Shown here: positions 1 to 5,281 of the stretch, piece by piece | Layout: the number at the start of each line of letters is the position of its first letter | How positions within the stretch are numbered: position 1 is the first letter of the stretch | From: an uncultured Bacilli bacterium | GTDB lineage: Bacteria > Bacillota_I > Bacilli_A > RFN20 > CAG-631 | Direction: 5' to 3' | Length of the DNA: 7,448 bases | Assembly: GCA_934215405.1 (NCBI GenBank) | Contig: CAKPZU010000105.1 | Location: forward strand, 1 to 7,448 | Notes under the pieces: model-generated | Database searches by the model: none | The model's input: the letters and a program-made list of their open reading frames with translations, nothing else | Told to the model about the DNA's origin: nothing | Position numbers and translations under genes: made by a program

Positions 1-62
1 AAAACCTTGTTTTTATTCTTAATAATATTATAATTCTTTCTTATTTGTCTTAAGTTGATGAT

Positions 63-120
63 ATTGCGTACGTACGGTGCAATGGGAGGGACGAAAATAT
101 TAATTATTTTCTCTCTACCC
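63..120. other. Two adjacent hairpins in a GC-richer block, function unknown
   Basis: This block stands out from its AT-rich surroundings. The first part (63-83) has ATTGC pairing with GCAAT around a loop that contains the 10-base palindrome CGTACGTACG (67-76). The second part (84-120) folds into a long imperfect stem. GGG (84-86) pairs with CCC (118-120), AGGGA (87-91) pairs with TCTCT (112-116) with one G-T wobble, and GAAAATA (93-99) pairs with TATTTTC (105-111) around a 5-base loop. Only A117 and C92 are bulged. No T-run follows on either strand, so it is not an ordinary terminator. It lies beyond the terminator of the leftward gene. It could be a structured RNA, the end of a mobile element, or a protein-binding site. 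I cannot assign it to a known family. Confidence 0.5.
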
Positions 121-124
121 TATT

Positions 125-150
125 AAAAAAGGCTTAAAATTATTAAACCT
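125..150 (-). terminator. Rho-independent terminator of the AlbA_2/ATPase gene
   Basis: Read on the minus strand, AGGTTTAA (complement of 143-150) pairs with TTAAGCCT (complement of 130-137), with one G-T pair and a 5-base loop. A run of T residues follows (complement of 125-130). The hairpin begins only 8 bp after the stop codon of the minus-strand gene. The stem is AT-rich and modest, but its position and the U-tract support the call. Confidence 0.65.
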
Positions 151-157
151 TTATATA

Positions 158-1597
158 TTATTTTCTTAATACTAAATTATGATTAGTATAATAAGTTTTA
201 GTATTTCCTTCTTCTTTTTCAATTAAAAAATTTTGCAAGACTAAATTCATAATTATCTTTTTTCTAAAGAATGTTGAATTAGAAACATTTAAATAATTTG
301 TTATATCTTTAATACTCTTATTAGTGTTATAGCAAAATGCTAATATTGAAATATCATATTTACTACCGTTATTGATATTTTCTAAAATTTGTAAGGATTC
401 ATCATCAAGAGTTATACCATCTTCATAAGTTAAATCAGGCAAAACAATAGAAAATTGATTATTTTTTGAAAAAATAAATGGTTTATGGCTTTCGTTTTCA
501 TTCTTATAATCATCCATAATCTTTTCAAAACCAGTTCCTTTTGCTTCCATAGCTTTACACATAATAAAAACATCACAAATAAGTTCATTTCTTCTTCTTG
601 AAATAAAGTAATCCAGCTTATATGTCTTCTTTACATCACCAGATCCATATAATCCACCAGGTGATGAGATGACTAATCTGTTTTTAAACATATCTACATA
701 TATTGCACTACCGCTAATGAAATAATCTCTATGTGCTAATGAATTAATAATTGCTTCAAATAAGCTTCTTTTAGGGAAAGCGTCAATATCTATTCTTTTA
801 GTTTCCTTTTTAATAAAGCCATGATTCATTCTTTGATTAACAAATTCGTAAATGTATTCATAGCATTTTATAAGATTACCTTGAAATGAATTGCTAGCTA
901 TTATTTGATTATCCCCTCTAGTTAATCCTTTATAAAGTGAACATACTACCTTAGAATCGTTTCCATCATAATCATCTTTAAAAAGTAAAGCTCCATTTGT
1001 TAAAAAATGGTTTTCATCAAAAAAATTAATTGCAGCTAATTCTTTTTCTTTTAGTTCATTATTAGTATTTTCCTTATAAAACTTAGAAAGCATAGTAAAA
1101 TCGTTGATGTTAAACTTAATATCTGTTTTTTGTAAGTCAAATTTTGGATGCTTACTATTTGTACTCATAAAGATAATCTCTTCAGGGGTCGCAGCAGAAG
1201 TATAGCCATCCTTTCTTGTAAAAATCATAGGCATTCCTTGATATTTTAGCATAATAGGCTTTGTATCTGATTCAGCAACATTTACTTTAAGAATATATCT
1301 TTTCTTGTTATTTATAATATATGGAATTAAATCAATATTAACATATGGCATTGTTACAAAATGTTCTTTTAATTGATTAAATAAATAAAGCTTTTCTTTA
1401 TCAATCTCTTTTAGCTCAAAGCCAATTAATTTATTTGTTTTATCTTCAACACCTATAAATAATATTCCACCTTTTGTATTAGAAAAAGCATCGATTGTTT
1501 TAAGCCAACCCAAAATATTTTCTTTATCTAATCTAGCCTTACATTCAAATGAATCATTTTCTATTTCAAAGTCCTTATAAATATCATTAAGTTCCAT
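158..1597 (-). CDS. Schlafen/AlbA_2-domain ATP-binding protein with C-terminal winged helix
   Basis: A 479-residue cytoplasmic protein, probably a nucleic-acid-binding regulator or stress or defence-related ATPase; its true role is unknown. The N-terminal AlbA_2 (Schlafen AlbA) domain covers about residues 10-140, with FECK at 17-20 and the hallmark FSNTKGGILFIGVED at 38-52. A GHKL/HATPase_c_4-like domain follows. Its N-box is EAIINSLAHRDY (281-292, with E281 and N285), then SSPGGL (P313) and the glycine motif KGTGF (near G356). Residues from about 405 onward look like a winged helix-turn-helix (SIKDITNYLNVSNSTF). The length is normal for this family, so the gene looks intact. The ATG at 1597 is preceded by AAAGGAAG with a 9-base spacer. 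It stands alone with its own promoter, operator-like repeats and terminator, and is divergent from the glycosidase operon. The winged helix could bind the upstream repeats, which is an inference from context. Confidence 0.85.
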   Translation of the reverse strand: MELNDIYKDFEIENDSFECKARLDKENILGWLKTIDAFSNTKGGILFIGVEDKTNKLIGFELKEIDKEKLYLFNQLKEHFVTMPYVNIDLIPYIINNKKRYILKVNVAESDTKPIMLKYQGMPMIFTRKDGYTSAATPEEIIFMSTNSKHPKFDLQKTDIKFNINDFTMLSKFYKENTNNELKEKELAAINFFDENHFLTNGALLFKDDYDGNDSKVVCSLYKGLTRGDNQIIASNSFQGNLIKCYEYIYEFVNQRMNHGFIKKETKRIDIDAFPKRSLFEAIINSLAHRDYFISGSAIYVDMFKNRLVISSPGGLYGSGDVKKTYKLDYFISRRRNELICDVFIMCKAMEAKGTGFEKIMDDYKNENESHKPFIFSKNNQFSIVLPDLTYEDGITLDDESLQILENINNGSKYDISILAFCYNTNKSIKDITNYLNVSNSTFFRKKIIMNLVLQNFLIEKEEGNTKTYYTNHNLVLRK

Positions 1598-1619
1598 AGC
1601 TATTCACTTCCTTTATTTA

Positions 1620-1648
1620 AGTATACTTCAACACAACTTCAATGTCAA
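1620..1648 (-). promoter_or_regulatory. Sigma-A promoter of the AlbA_2/ATPase gene
   Basis: On the minus strand the -35 box is TTGACA (complement of 1643-1648). It is followed by exactly 17 bp and then the -10 box TATACT (complement of 1620-1625), a near-perfect housekeeping promoter. The predicted start of transcription is near 1613, which falls within the ribosome binding site AAAGGAAG (complement of 1607-1614). The leader would be only about 16 bases long. The ACTTCAA repeats overlap both boxes and fill the spacer, so a bound repressor would block RNA polymerase. Confidence 0.75.
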
Positions 1649-1689
1649 CTTCAATGTTACTTCAACGAAACTTTGAAGTACTTCAAAGT
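1625..1689. repeat. Helically phased ACTTCAA repeats with terminal palindrome (operator)
   Basis: ACTTCAA occurs at 1625, 1636, 1648, 1659 and 1680, with a degenerate copy (ACTTTGA) at 1670. The steps are 11, 12, 11, 11 and 10 bp, roughly one helical turn each, so all copies face the same side of the DNA. The last two copies form the perfect 20-bp palindrome ACTTTGAAGTACTTCAAAGT (1670-1689). The array covers the promoter of the minus-strand gene and reaches upstream of it. Cooperative binding and autoregulation by that gene's own winged-helix product is an inference. Confidence 0.75.
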
Positions 1690-1730
1690 AATGAAAATTA
1701 GCCAAAAATATATCAATATTTTGTAGTGTT

Positions 1731-1777
1731 CCGAAAAACGCAATTAAAAATCCTTTAAAAATCCCGAAAAGCGCAAT
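1731..1777. repeat. Paired 14-bp repeat CCGAAAARCGCAAT
   Basis: CCGAAAAACGCAAT (1731-1744) and CCGAAAAGCGCAAT (1764-1777) differ at one base and start 33 bp apart, three helical turns. Between and overlapping them, TTAAAAATCC occurs twice, at 1744 and 1755, 11 bp apart. The CG-containing cores are unusual in this AT-rich stretch. They look like binding sites for an unidentified regulator and could serve either divergent gene. Confidence 0.4.
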
Positions 1778-1840
1778 ATAAATATAAAAAAGCATTATAA
1801 CAGCATTAAAAATAAAAACAACCTTATATAATAATTTTAC

Positions 1841-1865
1841 AGTTTTTATAGTCTACTATAAAACT
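1841..1865. promoter_or_regulatory. Near-perfect inverted repeat, operator-like
   Basis: TTTTATAGT (1844-1852) and ACTATAAAA (1855-1863) are perfect inverted arms separated by only 2 bp. Allowing one unpaired T, the outer AG and CT extend the arms to 1841 and 1865. The 2-base centre is too tight for an RNA hairpin loop, so a DNA-binding dimer site is more likely. A weak promoter-like pair overlaps it on the plus strand: TTTACA at 1836-1841 and TATAAA at 1857-1862, with a 15-bp spacer. Confidence 0.4.
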
Positions 1866-1993
1866 TTATACAACAATGGAAATGATTAAGTGAATGATAC
1901 AAGTTTTAAGTTCTCTTTTAATACTAAATTAGCAAGATTTATAATTAATAACTATATCAACTTTATAAAAATCTTCTAATTTTAATATTGCCT

Positions 1994-2022
1994 TTGAAAA
2001 ATGTTTTTAACATTTTTAAATA
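1994..2022 (+). promoter_or_regulatory. Candidate promoter of the glycosidase operon (weak)
   Basis: TTGAAA (1994-1999) is followed by 17 bp and TAAATA (2017-2022). A better TATAAT sits at 2021-2026, but at a 21-bp spacing. The region also forms a 7-bp inverted repeat (AAAAATG 1997-2003, CATTTTT 2011-2017). In such AT-rich DNA chance matches are common. If used, it would leave a leader of about 140 bases that carries the palindrome at 2053-2072. Confidence 0.3.
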
Positions 2023-2052
2023 TAATTATTACTAAATATATAACTTTTTTAC

Positions 2053-2072
2053 TAAGTAAAGCGATTTACTTA
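2053..2072. promoter_or_regulatory. LacI-operator-like palindrome upstream of the GH36 operon
   Basis: TAAGTAAAGCGATTTACTTA has 8-bp perfect arms around GCGA. Read as a 20-bp palindrome it centres on a CpG step, with a single mismatched pair next to it. A central CG flanked by TAAA and TTTA is typical of LacI/GalR-family operators, which often control sugar-use operons. No LacI-type gene is in the window, so the regulator would be elsewhere. As RNA it would be a hairpin with a GCGA tetraloop. Confidence 0.45.
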
Positions 2073-2080
2073 AAAGGTGT

Positions 2081-2104
2081 TTTATTTATTTATTTATTTA
2101 TAAT
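2081..2104 (+). repeat. Five TTTA repeats running into a TATAAT box
   Basis: TTTA is repeated five times without error (2081-2100), and the last unit runs into TATAAT (2099-2104), a perfect -10 hexamer 63 bp before the glycosidase start codon. No good -35 box lies at the normal distance; the position 17 bp upstream reads GGTGTT. If the box is used, changes in repeat number would change the promoter spacing. Confidence 0.4.
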
Positions 2105-2130
2105 CTTATTAAAGCAGTATGTTTTATTTA

Positions 2131-2144
2131 GTGTGTTATCACAC
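2131..2144. promoter_or_regulatory. Short GTGTG/CACAC inverted repeat near the GH36 start
   Basis: GTGTG (2131-2135) and CACAC (2140-2144) flank TTAT. The element ends 23 bp before the start codon and 12 bp before the ribosome binding site GGAGG (2157-2161). It could be an operator or a small leader hairpin. With 5-bp arms it may also be chance. Confidence 0.25.
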
Positions 2145-2167
2145 CACAATAGTTATGGAGGATTTTT

Positions 2168-4258
2168 ATGAAGAAAAAAGCACGTTTTTTTGCTTTATCG
2201 TTTTGCTTAACAGCAAGTACTATTACTGGTGTACTTGCTTTACAAGCGTTAGATGAAAGTAAGTCAGTAGTAAAAGACGACCTTGTTATTCCAAATGATA
2301 ATGAGATAGTTAACAAAACAGGCTGGAAAATAGCTCAATATGAATATTTAAGTTTTATGAAGGATTTATCTAAGTTTCCTGTATCTTTTACATACAATAA
2401 TGAATCTTATAAAGGATTTGATGAAAGATTTTCTATTGTATCAAAAGCTACAACTAAAGAAAATGAAAAAGAAAGTACTATTATAGTATTAAACCATGAA
2501 GATGAATTTCAAGTTACATTAGAAGCTGCTTTCTATATAAATTATGGAGCTTATGAATGGACAATAAATATTGAAAACACTTCAAAGGAAAACACTGGCA
2601 TTTTTTCAAATTTTAATGCATGTGATATAGATTATGCAGGAACAAATCCACATCTTAAAGGAATGCTAGGGGATCAATTTTGTCAATATTATCCATTTGA
2701 ATATAATTTACTTACAACTAATTTAAATTTATCAACAAATACAGGCCGCAGTAATGAAGAATATTTTCCTTATTTTAATTTGGAAACTGATAGTGGTGGA
2801 GCACTTATAGCATTAGGCTGGCCAGGAAATTGGGAAGCAGATTTTAATTATTCTAATAAAGCAACAAACATTAAAACTAGACAAAAAAATTTATATACAT
2901 ATCTTAAACCAAATGAAAGTATTCGTTCACCATTAACTGCTATAGTAAGATATGGAGTACGTGATGAAGATATAGCTATGAATGCTTGGCGTCATTGGTT
3001 TATTGATTGTAATATGCCCCGTCCTGAGAATTTACAATTAAAGCCACAAGTAGTTATGGGTTCAAGTGGCTATACTGATGAAATGGTTTCTGCTACTGAA
3101 GATATACTTATTAATGCCCTTAAAACATTTGCTAATAATGGCTTAAAGTTTGATTATTGGTGGATGGATGCAGGTTGGTATGTTAAACCAGATAATACTA
3201 AAATAGGCTCTTGGATGGAAGTAGGTACATGGGAAGTTGATAAAAAACGTTTTCCAACAAGCTTTAAAGCTATTAGTGATTATGCTAAAAAGTTAGGAAC
3301 AAAAACTTTACTTTGGTTTGAACCTGAGACAATAAGAGTTGATTTAAATGAATTAATTAAAAATTTTAACTTTAAAGAAGAATGGGCAATTTTTGATACA
3401 AGCTGTGGTAATGCATATCTTACTGATATGGCCAATGCTGAGTTTAGACAATGGTTACTTGATAGAGTTAATAAGGTATTACAAGAAGGCGGAATAAGCC
3501 TATATCGTGAAGACTTTAATGTTCGTCCAGTAAGTGCTTGGAAAAGTAAAGATCAAGAAAATAGAATAGGCTTATATGAAAATCAATATATTTGTGGACA
3601 TTTTGAATATTGGGATGGAATAGTAAAAGCGAATCCTAATATAACTATTGATTCATGTGCAAGTGGTGGAAATAGAAATGATATAGAAACATTACGTCGT
3701 GCTATACCTATGCATGTTTCTGATTCTGCTTATGGCGAAACTGGTGTAAAGCAATCTATGTTTTATCAGCTTTATAAATGGATTCCTTATTTTGGTATTC
3801 CAGCAACTTCTTTTGATAAGATAAAGGATCCAGATACATACATGATGAGAAATAATTATTGTGCATCATTTAATATGCAGTATTTCTATGAGCTTAGTGA
3901 TGACGGATATCAAAAAATTTATGACTGTATAAAAGAATATAGACAAATTTCAAATTATCTTTTTGCTGATTATTATCCTGTTACAGAATATTCAAGAGGC
4001 GAAGAAAATTGGATGGGTTGGGAATTTTTTGATGAACAAAACCAAAAAGGGTATGTTCAACTATTTAGACAAGATAATTGCCAAGAAGATACATATAAGT
4101 TAAAACTAAAAGGCTTAGACGATAATGCAACATACTTAGTTAAAGATTTTGATGGTATTAATACATTTACAAAAACAGGAAAAGAATTAAAAGATGGTGT
4201 TTTAGTAAAGCTTGAAAACGTTCGTAGTGCTTATATTGCTACTATTGAAAAAATATAG
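2168..4258 (+). CDS. Secreted GH36-type alpha-galactosidase / alpha-N-acetylgalactosaminidase
   Basis: A 696-residue exported glycosidase expected to cleave terminal alpha-linked galactose or GalNAc. An N-terminal export signal is visible (MKKKARFF, then a hydrophobic stretch to about residue 28; the cleavage site is unclear). A beta-sandwich region (about 45-290) is followed by a TIM-barrel from about 293 with FDYWWMDAGWY (328-338), WFEPE (383-387), YREDFN (446-451) and IDSCASGGNRNDIETLRRA (494-512), then HVSD (516-519). By GH36 analogy D449 is the likely nucleophile and D519 the acid/base. A C-terminal beta domain covers about 605-696. No anchor or sorting tail is present, unlike the two genes downstream. 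GGAGG (2157-2161) lies 6 bases before the ATG, which fixes the start. It is first in a three-gene operon. The family and fold are well supported; galactose versus GalNAc specificity is not decided. A retained signal anchor is possible. Confidence 0.88.
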   Translation: MKKKARFFALSFCLTASTITGVLALQALDESKSVVKDDLVIPNDNEIVNKTGWKIAQYEYLSFMKDLSKFPVSFTYNNESYKGFDERFSIVSKATTKENEKESTIIVLNHEDEFQVTLEAAFYINYGAYEWTINIENTSKENTGIFSNFNACDIDYAGTNPHLKGMLGDQFCQYYPFEYNLLTTNLNLSTNTGRSNEEYFPYFNLETDSGGALIALGWPGNWEADFNYSNKATNIKTRQKNLYTYLKPNESIRSPLTAIVRYGVRDEDIAMNAWRHWFIDCNMPRPENLQLKPQVVMGSSGYTDEMVSATEDILINALKTFANNGLKFDYWWMDAGWYVKPDNTKIGSWMEVGTWEVDKKRFPTSFKAISDYAKKLGTKTLLWFEPETIRVDLNELIKNFNFKEEWAIFDTSCGNAYLTDMANAEFRQWLLDRVNKVLQEGGISLYREDFNVRPVSAWKSKDQENRIGLYENQYICGHFEYWDGIVKANPNITIDSCASGGNRNDIETLRRAIPMHVSDSAYGETGVKQSMFYQLYKWIPYFGIPATSFDKIKDPDTYMMRNNYCASFNMQYFYELSDDGYQKIYDCIKEYRQISNYLFADYYPVTEYSRGEENWMGWEFFDEQNQKGYVQLFRQDNCQEDTYKLKLKGLDDNATYLVKDFDGINTFTKTGKELKDGVLVKLENVRSAYIATIEKI

Positions 4259-4267
4259 GAGGTAAAT

Positions 4268-5281
4268 ATGAAAAAAAGATTTTTGAAAATAAAAGTATTT
4301 CTTCTTGCTATTTTAGCAATCAGTAGTGGTATTATTTCTACTAAAGCAATAACAGTACAAGCAGTTGCAGTACCACCTGTAATTACTAATGAAAATTCAG
4401 GAAAAGAGCAATTCACTAAAGTGCCTGATGGAGTATCTATTGTTGATTTTAATTCAAACGTTTGGAATAAAATGCCAGAATATTCTTGCAATAATCCTAT
4501 TGTTGGAAAAAATATAAACGAAACTAAGTGTATTTATAAATTAATGTGGAATGAAGAAAAATTATTTTTCTACATATCAGCTAAAGACACAACATGGAAT
4601 GATGATGATATGATTGAAATAGCCATTCGCTATAAAAATCAAAATTGGGGATATTTATTTGCCACACTTGCTCCTTGGGTTGGAGCCGGACAATTTGGTA
4701 ATGGTAAAATGACCTTTGTTGATTTTAAAAAGAATGAAACTCAAGGTGTAAGAACAATCGTATTTTCAGCTGATTTAAAGGATAAAAGTGTTTTAAAGGA
4801 AAAAGAAAGCCTTTTAATGAATGTTAACTATTATGACTATAAAGAACGTTTAAATGATGAAAAGCAGCTTGTATGTCGTCTTCAATCAGGTGTTGCAACA
4901 TCTGGAGATCCATGTATGTTTTATCCTCTTGTTAAATCAAATAATAACAATACTGAAACTCCTGATACAAGCCTTTATGATGATATTTATAATACTTATG
5001 AAGATTCATCCAAAGATAATTCAGAAAATAATAGTTCAAGTAGTATTTCTGAATCAAATGAAAGTAGTTTAATAATAAGTTCAAGCAATACTTTAGAAGC
5101 TGATAGTAGTACTACAAGTGTTAGTAATGATATTTCAAGTGATTCCTCAAACAATCAAAACAATAAATCAGGGTGTGCTTCAAATGTTTCAAGTTTAAGA
5201 ACATGGGTTACAATATTAATTTTATTTAGCGTTTGTTTAATATTTATTAATAAGAAAAAGGAGGAAAAAAATAATGAATAA
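4268..5281 (+). CDS. Surface protein: CBM9/DOMON-like domain, Ser/Asn stalk, GC-type C-terminal signal
   Basis: A 337-residue exported protein. The signal peptide has a basic start (MKKRFLKIK), a hydrophobic core and cleavage after VQA (A32) or AVA (A34). Residues about 50-225 form one beta-sandwich resembling carbohydrate-binding family 9 or DOMON domains: VDFNSNVWNKMP, then KLMWNEEKLFFYISAKD, then DDMIEIAI. A Ser/Asn-rich stalk (about 226-300) follows. The end is SGCASNVSS (C303), a hydrophobic segment (313-327) and NKKKEEKNNE. The sandwich aligns by eye with both sandwiches of the next protein, including a Cys (C203) before the final strand. AGGAGG (4257-4262) overlaps the upstream TAG stop and sits 5 bases before the ATG, so it is co-transcribed and tightly coupled. 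A likely role is holding glycan, or the GH36 enzyme, at the cell surface. Sugar binding is inferred from the fold and the neighbour, and no ligand can be named. Confidence 0.75.
   Translation: MKKRFLKIKVFLLAILAISSGIISTKAITVQAVAVPPVITNENSGKEQFTKVPDGVSIVDFNSNVWNKMPEYSCNNPIVGKNINETKCIYKLMWNEEKLFFYISAKDTTWNDDDMIEIAIRYKNQNWGYLFATLAPWVGAGQFGNGKMTFVDFKKNETQGVRTIVFSADLKDKSVLKEKESLLMNVNYYDYKERLNDEKQLVCRLQSGVATSGDPCMFYPLVKSNNNNTETPDTSLYDDIYNTYEDSSKDNSENNSSSSISESNESSLIISSSNTLEADSSTTSVSNDISSDSSNNQNNKSGCASNVSSLRTWVTILILFSVCLIFINKKKEEKNNE

Larger units (their letters stand above)
1598..2167. other. 570-bp divergent intergenic region, no gene seen
   Basis: I see no convincing coding sequence or RNA gene in this stretch between the minus-strand regulator-like gene and the plus-strand glycosidase operon. 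It is very AT-rich and dense in short repeats and palindromes, which are listed separately: promoter and repeat array (1620-1689), paired 14-mers (1731-1777), inverted repeats (1841-1865, 2053-2072, 2131-2144) and TTTA repeats with a TATAAT box (2081-2104). The stretch between about 1866 and 1990 shows nothing I can name. Confidence 0.7.

Noticed and set aside
63..120. tRNA or rRNA fragment
   Set aside because: The hairpins do not form a cloverleaf and no conserved tRNA T-loop or rRNA segment was recognised.
1625..1689. CRISPR array or plasmid iterons
   Set aside because: The repeat unit is only 7 bp with 3-5 bp gaps, far from a CRISPR layout. No replication gene is nearby, and the array sits exactly on a promoter.
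166..1932. Shared TTAATACTAAATTA near 166 and 1918 as possible attachment-site repeats flanking the AlbA_2 gene
   Set aside because: The match is short and made only of low-complexity AT-rich bases, with no integrase or target-site evidence, so chance is likely.
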